Shown in pieces: positions 1 through 9,194 of a stretch of 64,000 bases of DNA. The first letter of the stretch is position 1; each line of letters begins with the position of its first letter. This DNA is from Mariniphaga sp041687255. GTDB taxonomy: Bacteria; Bacteroidota; Bacteroidia; Bacteroidales; Prolixibacteraceae. A program made the position numbers and the translations under genes. The stretch covers positions 1 to 64,000 of the forward strand of contig JAWLCL010000006.1 in NCBI GenBank assembly GCA_041687255.1, given 5' to 3'. The notes below the pieces were generated by a model that had not been told where the DNA came from, did not search any database, and saw only the letters and a program-made list of their open reading frames with translations.

Positions 1-119
1 AAGGCAGAGTTTCAATGGAAAGAAGGATGGAATCCCTTCTCTCCTGAACTTTGAACCCGAAACCTGGAACCGGGAATTCTATACTGTTATTCCTCAAACT
101 CTTCGAACTCATTAAGCTC
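1..119. other. Intergenic edge with short heptamer run
   Basis: No gene is visible. Bases 45-74 read in 7-nt steps (gaacttt, gaacccg, aaacctg, gaaccgg). This is the reverse complement of the GTTCCGG/GTTTAAA word family found at 45.5 and 49.1-49.8 kb. Confidence 0.5.
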
Positions 120-2621
120 TCAATTCAACAACTTCCGGATTTTTTTCAGCAATAACTCCTTGTCGATGGGTTTGGTGATGTGTTCATTGCAGCCTGCCTC
201 CAGGGCTTTATTCTGTTCATCGGCAAATGCCAGGGCAGTTTGGGCGATAATTGGAACTTTAACATTTAAATCCCTGATTCGGCGGGTTGCTTCTATACCG
301 TTCATGCCCTTCATTTTTATGTCCATAAGGATAAGCGAGATATCGGGATTATCGAGCAGGGCCCGGATGGTATCTTCGCCTGTTTCGGTGTGAATAATTT
401 CGGCGCCCAGATTTTTAAGGGAAATTTCGAGAAACAAATAACTAAACTGATCGTCTTCTGCAATTAGAATTTTATGGCCTTTCAGTAAATTGTCCATCGC
501 CAGTTTTTGATGCAATGCCGGATGTACCTCCACCGAATAGGCCGGTTTGTATGGCACTTTAAAGTTAAAGATGCTTCCTTCGTTTTTTGTGCTGCTGTAC
601 CAGATTTTTCCACCCAGTTTTTCAACATACGCCTTTGAAATGGACAATCCCAGGCCGGCTCCCTCAAACCTCCGTTCCAGGCCCATTTCAGCCTGTATAA
701 ACTGTCCGAAAATTTTTCCGGCCTGGTCTTCAGGGATGCCTGTTCCGGTATCCTTGACGTAGAATTTTAAGAACTTTCCCTTCAATTCAGCTCCGAATTC
801 AACCGTGCCCTGTTCGGTAAACTTCAGCGCATTGTTTACCAGATTGTATAAAATACGCTCAAGTTTGTACTTGTCGGTTATAACAGAATTGACCTGAACG
901 TTATTCACCATTCTGAACGTTATATTTTTCCTTTCGGCCTCAGGCCTGAAAAAGTCGAAGCTCGACTGCATCAATTCAGAAAAATTCACTTCATCGGCAT
1001 GAACTGCTGTACCACCGGCTTCAATGGTTGCGCTCTCCATTATATCGTTTAACGTATTCAGGAGGCGCTTGCCGCTTTCGTTCATCTTTTCAATGAACTC
1101 TTCTTTTTCCTGAACCGAAAAGTTCACCTCTTTCAATAGGTTCAGAAAACCGAGTATGCCATTCATAGGGGTTCGAATTTCGTGGCTTATATTGGCAAGG
1201 AAAGCTGACTTCAGCCGGTTACTTTCTTCGGCCTTTTCCTTGGCCTCCATCAGTTCCCGTTCCCAAATTTTCCTGTCGGTGATGTCGAAAAACGATGCCT
1301 GCATGCAAAGCGGGTTCCCGTCGTTGCCGGTGACCAGGCTTGCCTGCACCAATGCATCGAACAAGGTGCCGTCGGCACGGATGCCTTTTAACTCTCCTTT
1401 CCAGCTTCCGTCTTCACGGATGGCTTTTATAACCTTCATCGACTCGTGGCTTGATTCCCAAAAACTATAGACCGTTTTGTTTACAATTTCTTCAACATTG
1501 TTGTACCGCCAGTACTTTAAAAAAGTTTGATTCGCATATGTAATCCGGCCGTTGAGATCGGCAATGGCTTTACCTACCAGCGACAATTCTATCGAACGGT
1601 CTTTAATGGTGAGTTCCCGGTCGGTTTTATGCCGAACAATCAGGCTGGTCACTATAAAGGCCAAAGATTGCAGTACCTTAACATCTTCGGAGTGCCATTT
1701 TTTCGATTTTATGCATTCATCAAAACCAATATAGCCATAAAACCTGTCGTTGAGCACTAAGGGCACAATCAGCACCGAGATAACATTGTGCAGACGAAGA
1801 TCCTTTTTGGTGGCATCATCAGGAATCTTCTCCGTATTTTTAAACTTCACCACCCTACCCTGCTTCAGTTCTTTGCAGACCCATGAAAATTCGCAGGATT
1901 GCTGCTGCAGTTTATCACCCCGCGGGCGGATGCCGGTTGCACACCACTCGAAGGTATTGCTGACCGAATTGAATTGGCTGTTGTACCGGAAAACATAGGC
2001 CCTGCTGATGCCCATAGCCGAGCCGGCATGTTTCAGGATTTTTGGAAGGATTTTCTCCGGGTTGGGGTCACCAATGGCTTTTCGGGATATTTTCGATAAC
2101 AACTTTTCCATTGCCAGCCGTTTTTGAATGTATTTGCGGGCCTTGACCTTTTCGGTGATGTCGCGCATTACACCATGCAGCCCGGTTGGGCGGCCGGCAG
2201 TGTCACGTACAAAGGAAACGTTCATTTCAACCCAGAGGGTGCTGCCATCGGCATGAAAATGTTCCAGTTCCAGAATTCTTGATCTGTTTTTACTGTAACC
2301 GTCAATTTTTTCGTTTTCAAGCTCCTCGTTCAGAATTTCATTCAGCTGTGCAATGTATTTGGGGGGATATTTTTCTTCAATATTTTTCTTCAGGTAACCG
2401 GATGCCTTTTCTCCCAGCATTTTTTCAACCGAAGGGCTTATGTATGAAAGGGTAAAACTGAAGTCGGATAACCACACCACATCAGAAGTGTTTTCAGCTA
2501 TTATTCTGTACTTTTGTTCATTTTGCCGGGCAACGACAGTTGCCTTGCGCAGCTGAAGCGTTTTTTTCTCAACTTGTTTTCTCAGGGAAAAAATGAAATA
2601 AATACTGTAACGACAAGGCAC
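120..2621 (-). CDS. Hybrid sensor histidine kinase (PAS-GAF-PAS-HisKA-HATPase-REC), downstream part of a split gene
   Basis: 833 residues. After a short coiled linker come a PAS domain (about 36-160), a GAF domain (165-330), a second PAS (340-455) and HisKA with the phospho-acceptor His480 in the motif ISHEIRTP. HATPase_c follows (about 585-695; N box NLVNNALKF, G boxes DTGTGIP and GAGLGLS), then a C-terminal receiver with Asp767 in LILMDIKM and the switch lysine in HITKP. The family relays a signal by His-to-Asp phosphotransfer at the inner membrane. The apparent GTG start lies inside the 3' end of the upstream frame. The first residues (SLRKQVEKK) are the usual linker that follows a transmembrane helix, so this is most likely the cytoplasmic half of one protein continuing from 2582-3535. 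No output-regulator gene is adjacent; the built-in receiver suggests phosphorelay to an unlinked partner. Confidence 0.9.
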   Translation of the reverse strand: MPCRYSIYFIFSLRKQVEKKTLQLRKATVVARQNEQKYRIIAENTSDVVWLSDFSFTLSYISPSVEKMLGEKASGYLKKNIEEKYPPKYIAQLNEILNEELENEKIDGYSKNRSRILELEHFHADGSTLWVEMNVSFVRDTAGRPTGLHGVMRDITEKVKARKYIQKRLAMEKLLSKISRKAIGDPNPEKILPKILKHAGSAMGISRAYVFRYNSQFNSVSNTFEWCATGIRPRGDKLQQQSCEFSWVCKELKQGRVVKFKNTEKIPDDATKKDLRLHNVISVLIVPLVLNDRFYGYIGFDECIKSKKWHSEDVKVLQSLAFIVTSLIVRHKTDRELTIKDRSIELSLVGKAIADLNGRITYANQTFLKYWRYNNVEEIVNKTVYSFWESSHESMKVIKAIREDGSWKGELKGIRADGTLFDALVQASLVTGNDGNPLCMQASFFDITDRKIWERELMEAKEKAEESNRLKSAFLANISHEIRTPMNGILGFLNLLKEVNFSVQEKEEFIEKMNESGKRLLNTLNDIMESATIEAGGTAVHADEVNFSELMQSSFDFFRPEAERKNITFRMVNNVQVNSVITDKYKLERILYNLVNNALKFTEQGTVEFGAELKGKFLKFYVKDTGTGIPEDQAGKIFGQFIQAEMGLERRFEGAGLGLSISKAYVEKLGGKIWYSSTKNEGSIFNFKVPYKPAYSVEVHPALHQKLAMDNLLKGHKILIAEDDQFSYLFLEISLKNLGAEIIHTETGEDTIRALLDNPDISLILMDIKMKGMNGIEATRRIRDLNVKVPIIAQTALAFADEQNKALEAGCNEHITKPIDKELLLKKIRKLLN

Positions 2622-3535
2622 AACAAAAGAAGGGCAACAACAATTATCAGATTTTTGTATTCCGCAAACTGAAAGGTTTTGTTGAAAGAATCAACATTTA
2701 TCCATTTATTAAAGATTGCTTTATGCTGCTCTTCACTGATGTTTTGAAGCAGCTTGCATAGGATTGAATGGAGTTCGGGTAATTCAGCCGATGTAGCAAA
2801 CCGTATTTTCCAGTGAAAGTCAAGCAGAGCTCCCATTTTAAGATTTGAAATTCCGTATTTCTCCACCAGGTAACTGGCAGTCATTAAATCGGTAACTGCT
2901 CCGTCGGCATTATCGTAGGAAGTTAACAGCAAGGTTTCCAAATCGTTCTCTGCGATTTTGATTCCGGCACCGGAAAATTCATTCCTGATAAAATCAGTGC
3001 TGGCGAAGTTTTTAACACATGCCAGGTTCATGCTGTTGATATACTCATTGGTCAGGTCGTGACGGTTGTTTGCCTTAGTATCAATGCCGGCCCGGATTGT
3101 TTTTACAGGTTGGGTGAACAGCAGGTAGTCTTCCCGTTCACCGGTTTTATGAATGCCGCCCACGACATCGATTTTCGATTTTTGAAGTCCGTCCAGCACT
3201 TCTGTCCAGTTGTAGGAATACATTTTTATAAAATTGACTCCCAGCATTTCTTCAAATAACTTTACATAATCAGAAACGAACCCTTTTGGGATGCCATTTG
3301 AAAGATAATCGGCAGGGGGCCATGCCGGATTCGGTGCATACCGGATATTGGTTTTATTGTTTTCCAGCCAGTTGAGTTCTTCTGCTGTTAACAAAGAATC
3401 GAGATTTAGCGTCTGAGCTCCGGCAGGAGAATTCAACAAAACAATAAAAAAGAACCAGAAAGTAAAATTCACTGCAGCCTTAACTCCATACAAATGTATG
3501 CAATTAAGGCGTTTAACGTATCTATGGTTATCCAC
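2582..3535 (-). CDS. Periplasmic solute-binding (SBP_bac_3-like) sensor domain with TM anchor, upstream part of a split kinase gene
   Basis: 317 residues. A hydrophobic signal segment (about 22-40, ending at SPAGAQ) is followed by a type-3 extracellular solute-binding domain (about 55-285; IRYAPNPAWPP, then KIDVVGGI) and one transmembrane helix (about 296-315). The frame stops right after the helix, within TCATTTTTTCCCTGA. Adding one T to the T6 run joins it to the kinase frame as FISFFSLRKQVEKK, the normal SBP-TM-kinase layout. The intact protein would be about 1,130 residues and would sense a small periplasmic ligand. Causes not distinguishable here: a sequencing or assembly error, a real inactivating deletion, or slippage on the T run that still yields some full-length protein. 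Confidence 0.85.
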   Translation of the reverse strand: MDNHRYVKRLNCIHLYGVKAAVNFTFWFFFIVLLNSPAGAQTLNLDSLLTAEELNWLENNKTNIRYAPNPAWPPADYLSNGIPKGFVSDYVKLFEEMLGVNFIKMYSYNWTEVLDGLQKSKIDVVGGIHKTGEREDYLLFTQPVKTIRAGIDTKANNRHDLTNEYINSMNLACVKNFASTDFIRNEFSGAGIKIAENDLETLLLTSYDNADGAVTDLMTASYLVEKYGISNLKMGALLDFHWKIRFATSAELPELHSILCKLLQNISEEQHKAIFNKWINVDSFNKTFQFAEYKNLIIVVALLLLCLVVTVFISFFP

Positions 3536-3869
3536 TCTTCAGTATTAATTGGTATTCAAATGGCGTCCACCATTTAAATGGTTTTTAGGTTTCGCGTTTC
3601 AGTTTGTAATAAATCAGGCGCAAAAATAGAATTTTTCAGCAGAAAGCGGGCCGTAAATACAAGAAAATGGGGAAATGTGCTAACACCCCACTCCCTCACC
3701 TTATGCAGCCCGGGAGCCGTTATTGCATGCACGTTTTTTAATCGACCGGAGCCACATTGGCATCGGCAACAGATCCGGCAACGGACTGTTCGGCGATAGG
3801 GATTTTGGGGGAGGGCCTGACTCAAGGCCCCCAGCATAAATGCTGGGGTTATGCCCCTCGGGTCTAAAG
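3536..3869. other. Intergenic stretch, no gene recognised
   Basis: Reading frames in both directions here are compositionally odd and unrecognisable. The stretch leads into the heptamer array at 3870. Confidence 0.4.
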
Positions 3870-3960
3870 GCTCTGTGCCCTGTGCTCTGTGCTCCGTACT
3901 CTGTGCTCCGTACTCTGTGCTCCGTACTCTGTGCTCCGTACTCTGTGCTCCGTGCTCTGT
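3870..3960. repeat. Heptamer array, words GCTCTGT/GCTCCGT/ACTCTGT
   Basis: Thirteen consecutive 7-nt words in perfect phase: GCTCTGT, GCCCTGT, GCTCTGT, then GCTCCGT alternating with ACTCTGT, ending GCTCCGT, GCTCTGT. The array lies 42 bp past the stop of the PP-loop gene (minus strand). Open frames through it encode only a low-complexity STEYGAQ-like repeat and are not genes. Confidence 0.95.
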
Positions 3961-4002
3961 GCAATTCAACAGTTATTCCTTATGCAATATTTTCCACGGC
4001 AA

Positions 4003-5481
4003 TTAAAAGGACTGTTCATTATTTGACTTTTCCTCCCTCTTCCTTACAACAATCCTATAAAGTTTCCTCAGCAGCTGCACTTGTTTTAATTGTTTCCGGG
4101 TGCGCATTTTAAAGGCTATAAGTTTTGACTTCAGGGGCATTGGGAAAGACTGTGCTTTGGCAAGGTCGAGCATTTCGCGGGCAAAGGGGTCGGTTTTATA
4201 GTTGGCCAGGTCTTTTGCCAGGCGCTTGTATTTTACGCGCTGCCACTTCTGAAGGTCGAACTGCGATTTAAAATCGTCGAGGCGGCCCAGCAGTTCGAGG
4301 GCCAGCAGGGTGCGGGTGCATTTATCGCACTCTGAACAGTTGGGGCTGGTATCCTTTTTGAAACTGAAACCGTACTTCTCGTTGTACACATCGGCCTGGC
4401 AGACGTACAGGTTTTTCTGTACCAGGCTGAAACTAATTCCTGCATACGTCTCCTGTGCGGGGGCGTTATCAGCAGCAACCGGTTCAGCTGTTTCGGCAAC
4501 CGGTTCTGTACCTTTTTCCTTTAGGATGCTGCGCTTTTCCGGGAGCGGACCGGCGGCAGAGGGTTGCACAAGCTCCCGGCTCCGTTGGGCAGCGCCGTTC
4601 ACCCCGTTGCCGTCGACCGATTGCAAAGAAAAGGCATCTGTGCTGCCGGTAATGTACTTTATCTTGTCGAGCCGGGTGACGCTGCTTCCTGAAATTAGCA
4701 GGCGGGTATTACTTCCCGAGAAAAAGTGGGCCAGCAGCACATCGTGCCATCCCTGGTCGCGGAAGCGGGGGTCGACTTTTGTGAAGTCGGCAGGCACTCC
4801 TGATGAAAGCAGATAGATACTGAACAGTTTCTGCAGGGCCAGCACCCCAGCCATAATGTTATTGAACATCCGGGTGCTGAAGGGGAATATGTCGGGATGG
4901 TTGTGCATGGTGCTGATGTTGGAGTCGAGCAGCACCAGCGGCAGGTTTATCTGTTTGGAAAAGGCGGCGGCACGCTGACTGTCGCGTTGGAAGGCTTCGC
5001 TGGTTTCCTCCCTGTTGCCGTAGGCTCCCACGTTAAACAGCGTGAGATGGGTAAGTTTCAGACTGGCGGGGCACTGCGGCGAAGTATGTTGCTTCACTGT
5101 GTAGAACGAATCAACTCCTCCGCTGAAACCGGTTGCGACTGCGGCGGGCCTGAAATCCGGCTCGATTGTTTTTTCAGGATACAGACAAATGGGCTTGGTG
5201 TTAAACAGCTTTGCAAAAAGGTAAATAAGGGCATTACCCGACTGAAAGAACAGCCTGTCGCTGATGGGCGCCTTTACAGTAATGTTCTGCCCCGAAACGA
5301 CTGCCGGCAGCAGCATGGCCACCACAAAGGCATCGGCTACCTCAGGCGCCAGGTACTGCCCGTATTCCACGGGAACGGAAAAGTAAATTTCTTTTGTGAT
5401 TCCGGTTCTTTCATCTGTAACCATCGAAGTAAGAAACGAGTGTCCATCAGTGGTTCTGACGGAAGGCTGATTTATTATCAT
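4003..5481 (-). CDS. PP-loop ATP-pyrophosphatase-superfamily protein, function unknown
   Basis: 492 residues, cytoplasmic, no signal peptide. The PP-loop signature SGGVDSF lies near residues 119-125, so an adenylating, alpha-hydrolase-type ATPase fold is likely. Proteins with this fold activate carboxylates or tRNA bases; the substrate here cannot be told. A cysteine cluster (NCSECDKCTRTL) in the C-terminal half resembles a metal site. Between about 285 and 350 is a low-complexity Ala/Pro/Glu-rich insert in which the DNA word GAACCGG recurs 21 bp apart. The gene stands alone, bracketed by heptamer arrays at 3870-3960 and 5574-5697. The ATG at 5479-5481 is the natural start, since the conserved region begins soon after. 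Confidence 0.7.
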   Translation of the reverse strand: MIINQPSVRTTDGHSFLTSMVTDERTGITKEIYFSVPVEYGQYLAPEVADAFVVAMLLPAVVSGQNITVKAPISDRLFFQSGNALIYLFAKLFNTKPICLYPEKTIEPDFRPAAVATGFSGGVDSFYTVKQHTSPQCPASLKLTHLTLFNVGAYGNREETSEAFQRDSQRAAAFSKQINLPLVLLDSNISTMHNHPDIFPFSTRMFNNIMAGVLALQKLFSIYLLSSGVPADFTKVDPRFRDQGWHDVLLAHFFSGSNTRLLISGSSVTRLDKIKYITGSTDAFSLQSVDGNGVNGAAQRSRELVQPSAAGPLPEKRSILKEKGTEPVAETAEPVAADNAPAQETYAGISFSLVQKNLYVCQADVYNEKYGFSFKKDTSPNCSECDKCTRTLLALELLGRLDDFKSQFDLQKWQRVKYKRLAKDLANYKTDPFAREMLDLAKAQSFPMPLKSKLIAFKMRTRKQLKQVQLLRKLYRIVVRKREEKSNNEQSF

Positions 5482-5573
5482 GTTAGTTGAGTTTATGTAA
5501 AATGCTACACCATGCTTGTTTTAACTAAGTTACATAATTTTTTGAAAATAGAATAAAAAAATATGCATGGGAT

Positions 5574-5697
5574 TGGTCATCAGTCATTGGTCATTGGTCA
5601 TCAGGCATTGGTCATCAGGCATTGGTCATTTGTCATTTGTCATTTGTCATTTGTCATTTGTCATTTGTCATTTGTCATTTGTCATTTGTCATTTGTC
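5574..5697. repeat. Heptamer array, words TGGTCAT/CAGGCAT/TTGTCAT
   Basis: About 17 words in unbroken 7-nt phase. It starts with mixed TGGTCAT, CAGTCAT and CAGGCAT, then becomes a homogeneous TTGTCAT run. It lies about 90 bp upstream of the PP-loop gene start. Confidence 0.95.
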
Positions 5698-5710
5698 TTA
5701 AGCTGATGAT

Positions 5711-7105
5711 GCACGTACGCGTTGCCCTTCATTCGCCTTTACCACCCAATGGAGCCGTCATTGCGAGCCTCGCCTCTAAAAAAAGAAGCTTTCATGAAAA
5801 GAAGCACAGACTTTTATCAGAGAACAATCCTTCGCATAGCAGACGGGGCGAAGCAATCTGTGGCGATTGGCAGAAGCCTTACTTTAATCATTATTTACCG
5901 TGTTCTTATTAACAGATTGCCGCGCTATCCGGTTTGCCAATGCCGGTGGCAGTGAAATGAATACAGTACCTGTATGAAGGGTTGGTTCTTCATAGAAACC
6001 CCGCTCGCAATGACGATTCTGTGGCCGTGTAGGGTGCGGGAATGAATGTGCCGTGCAAGTGTAGGACAGCGGGGCGAAGCAATCTGTGGCGATTGGCGGA
6101 AGCCTTATTTAATCATTATTTACCGGTGTCCTTATCAACAGATTGCCGCGCAATCCGGTTTGCCAATGCCGGTGGCAGTGAAATGAATACAGTACCTGTT
6201 TGAAGGGTTGGTTCTTCATAGAAACCCCGCTACCAATGACAGAATTACTTAATATGCACATTATCTTGCAATTATGACTGAAGAAAAAAGCCACATCGGG
6301 AACTTTGTGAAACCTTCGTGGGCTTGGTGCCTTTGTGGCATTTATTTTTTTTGCCACCAAGGCACTAAGGCACCAAGAAATCACAAAGAAGAGACACTTA
6401 TAAAATAAACTTCAATCCCTGTCATATCAGCATTGTGTCCAATTTTATTTTGGGTTCTCACTACCAATGACGATTCTGCGGCCGTTTAGGTTGTGGAAAT
6501 GAAGGGCAGATACATAACCACATGACCTGCACGTACGCGTTGCCCTTCATTCGCCTTTACCACCCAATGGAGCCGTCATTGCGAGCCTCGCCTCTAAAAA
6601 AAGAAGCTTTCATGAAAAGAAGCACAGACTTTTATCAGAGAACAATCCTTCGCATATTGCAGGCGGGGCGAAGCAATCTGTGGCGATTGGCAGAAGCCTT
6701 ACTTTAATCATTATTTGCCGGTGTCCTTATCAACAGATTGCCGCGCTATACAGTTTGCCAATGCCGGTGGCAGTGAAATGAATACAGTACCTGTTTGAAG
6801 GGTTGGTTCTTCATAGATACCCCGCTACCAATGACAGACTTACTTAATATGCACATTATCTTGCAATTATGACTGAAGAAAAAAGCCACATCGGGAACTT
6901 TGTGAAACCTTCGTGGGCTTGGTGCCTTTGTGGCATTTATTTTTTTTGCCACCAAGGCACTAAGGCACCAAGAAATCACAAAGAAGAGACACTTATAAAA
7001 TAAACTTCAATCCCTGTCATATCAGCATTGTGTCCAATTTTATTTTGGGTGAAAACTCGCTATGACGATTCTGCGGCCGTTTAGGTTGTGGGAATGAAGG
7101 GTAAT
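5711..7105. repeat. Duplicated palindromic intergenic repeat element
   Basis: Two direct copies, about 5711-6505 and 6530-7105. The first is enlarged by an internal duplication: the segment with GGGCGAAGCAATCTGTGGCG occurs near 5848, 6068 and 6663. The outer arms CGTCATTGCGAGC (5756-5768) and GCTCGCAATGACG (6003-6015) are perfect inverses, and an inner GCAATCTGT/ACAGATTGC pair lies between them. A sub-block ends in AGGCACTA/AGGCACCA octamers. Elements with the core CATTGCGAG...GAAGCAATC are common non-coding repeats in many bacteria. Frames inside are not convincing genes; a 91-residue and a 77-residue frame are the same sequence in two copies. Confidence 0.85.
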
Positions 7106-7151
7106 ACAAAACAGTGAGATACTGTACCCTGCGCCCTGTACATTATTTCAT

Positions 7152-8558
7152 TTACAATTTATAAACCTTTTCCCCACTCTCTTTTATCATGTTGCGCATG
7201 TCGACTATCATTTGGGCATGTTCACGGATAAAATCAATATTGAACTTGCTGTGATTAGTGGTGAGTACAACCACATCGGCGGCATTTAGGGTTTGGGCAG
7301 TCAGTTCAACAGAATGGTATTTCACATCATCGACAGTCACCATTGGGATATGCGGGTCGTGGTACTGCACATTTCCTCCTTTATGAACCACGGTATCCAT
7401 TATTTCCAGAGCAGGCGATTCGCGCTCGTCGTTGATGTCGGGTTTATAGGCCACTCCCAGGAAAAGTACCGTGCTGCCGTTCACTGCCTTCTTATGGCGG
7501 TTAAGGGCAGTGGCTATTTTGATGTACATGTAATGGGGCATTCGCATGTTGATGTGACCGGCAGCATGTATCATGGAGAGGTCAAAATTGTAACGTTTGG
7601 CAATGTGCTCGAGGTAAAACGGGTCGAGGGGAATGCAGTGACCGCCGACACCCGGACCGGGATAGAAGGCCTGAAAACCGAAAGGTTTGGTTTTGGCCGC
7701 ATCAATCACTTCCCAGATGTTAATGTCCATCTTTCCGGCAAGGAGCGCCAATTCATTAATGAGACTGATATTTATCAGCCGGTACGTATTTTCGAGTATT
7801 TTCACCATCTCGGCCACGCGCGGCGAGCTGACCGGGTGAATTTGGTCGATGGCTCTTTTGTAGAGCGCCATTCCGATTTCAAGGCCTTCGGGGTTTAGTG
7901 CACCCAATACTTTGGGAGTATTGCGGGTGTGGAACTTCTTGTTGCCAGGGTCCACACGCTCGGGGCTGTAGGCCAGCCAGAAGTCGATGCCGTGATTGAA
8001 GCCGTTTGTGGTTTGTCGTTTGTCGTTTGTTGTTTGTTCTTCCTTTGTATTTTGGTTTTTGTTATTTGTTATTTGCCCTGCCTTGTTTAGTGGGTTATGT
8101 ACCGATTCCGCTTCAATGATGGGCAGCATGAAGTCTTCCGTGGTGGTGGGGTACGTGGTTGATTCCAGGCTGATGAAGGTGCCGGGCTTCATATAGCGGC
8201 CGATATCGGTGCAGGCGGATTCAATGAAACTCATGTCGGGTTTTTTAAACCTGTCGAGCGGCGTAGGCACGCAGATCAGCAGGGCATCACACTCAGCCAT
8301 ACGTGAGAAATCGGTGGTTGCGCTTAAGGCTACGTTATCGACAACCTCCTTCAGTTTGGCATCGCGGATATCTTCAATGTAGTTCTGCCCATGGTTAATA
8401 CTGTAGACCTTTTCCGGATTTTTATCGAAGCCGATGGTTTTCACTCCTGCTTCGGCAAAATTTACCGCCAGCGGCAGTCCGACGTAGCCAAGACCAATGA
8501 TTCCAACTACTTCAGAGTTATTTTCAATTTTGTTAAGGATAGCAGCTTTATAATCCAT
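7152..8558 (-). CDS. Nucleotide sugar dehydrogenase (UDP-N-acetylglucosamine/-mannosamine 6-dehydrogenase type)
   Basis: 468 residues. The N-terminal Rossmann motif GLGYVGLPLA (about 22-31) binds NAD. The middle domain carries the catalytic Cys in GVGGHCIPLDP, and the C-terminal UDP-binding domain follows. The enzyme oxidises a UDP-hexosamine twice to a uronate for capsule or O-antigen synthesis; it is closer to the WbpA/WecC branch than to UDP-glucose dehydrogenase. An insert after VHNPLNKAG (residues about 161-184, rich in Asn, Thr, Gln and Lys) is encoded by a heptamer array and replaces the normally short loop before LAYSPERVDPG. The frame remains open. The ATG is 13 residues before the Rossmann core. 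No glycosyltransferase is adjacent. Confidence 0.92.
   Translation of the reverse strand: MDYKAAILNKIENNSEVVGIIGLGYVGLPLAVNFAEAGVKTIGFDKNPEKVYSINHGQNYIEDIRDAKLKEVVDNVALSATTDFSRMAECDALLICVPTPLDRFKKPDMSFIESACTDIGRYMKPGTFISLESTTYPTTTEDFMLPIIEAESVHNPLNKAGQITNNKNQNTKEEQTTNDKRQTTNGFNHGIDFWLAYSPERVDPGNKKFHTRNTPKVLGALNPEGLEIGMALYKRAIDQIHPVSSPRVAEMVKILENTYRLINISLINELALLAGKMDINIWEVIDAAKTKPFGFQAFYPGPGVGGHCIPLDPFYLEHIAKRYNFDLSMIHAAGHINMRMPHYMYIKIATALNRHKKAVNGSTVLFLGVAYKPDINDERESPALEIMDTVVHKGGNVQYHDPHIPMVTVDDVKYHSVELTAQTLNAADVVVLTTNHSKFNIDFIREHAQMIVDMRNMIKESGEKVYKL
8004..8075. repeat. Heptamer array inside a coding sequence, words GTTTGTC/TTATTTG
   Basis: On the plus strand the words are GTTTGTG, GTTTGTC, GTTTGTC, GTTTGTT, GTTTGTT, then a short break, GTTTTTG, TTATTTG, TTATTTG. 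It lies wholly within the dehydrogenase gene and is read in frame as a hydrophilic loop. Confidence 0.85.
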
Positions 8559-8823
8559 GGTTTAATGATTTTAGCGAAAACATTTTATACAGAAGCGAAT
8601 TTAAGTCATTTTGAAAAATATAAAGCCATATTTACAGAAAAAAATTGAAGGTTATAGTATGGAAAGTTCCAGGAGAGTGTTTGTAGTTTGGTTTTTTTTG
8701 TACCGGAATGTAACATCATTGTTAGTCACATTTTTGTTAGCTGAGAATTATGTTTTATTACTAAATAATGAAAGGATGGATTTCAGCCATATGTTGCTGC
8801 AAAAAGGAGGAATTCCTATGCAT

Positions 8824-8869
8824 CTTACCTTTTTGTAAGTTACCTTTTTGTAAGTTACCTTCCTGTAAC
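8824..8869. repeat. Three tandem 15-bp palindromic boxes
   Basis: GTTACCTTTTTGTAA is repeated in direct tandem (the last copy has TTCCTG), and each copy has TTAC...GTAA symmetry. The arrangement resembles repeated operator sites. The nearest gene start is the dehydrogenase at 8558, about 265 bp away. The rest of 8559-9195 is AT-rich, with no gene seen. Confidence 0.6.
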
Positions 8870-9194
8870 ATGCAAAACAATTAAATTATTGGTTAACACG
8901 TAATGCATTTTTATTTATTCAGTTCATATTGTTGTATGCTCTATTCGGATTACGTTAAAATTCTTACAAATCATAATGTTTATATTAATTTTATTTTGTA
9001 TCTTTTATTGTGTAAGTTTTGGAAACCGAATAAAAAATTAAACCCTGAAGAAGGTTGAATTGTTGATTTATTAAACCGATAAAATTAAAATACCGTGAAC
9101 ATTACAACTATCATCGACAGCCTGGATATTAATTCCAACCTTTACAGAATTCTGCTTGTTGTTTGTCTTTTACTCATTGAATTCTCGCTATTAA

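Noticed and set aside
3574..3969. Open frames of 87-131 residues rich in STEYGAQ repeats
   Set aside because: They are translations of the heptamer array; no start signal or family.
5574..5697. CRISPR-like array
   Set aside because: Units are 7 nt with no spacers and no cas genes are present.
6109..6979. Two nearly identical 77-91-residue minus-strand frames
   Set aside because: They are the two copies of the intergenic repeat element read through, not genes.
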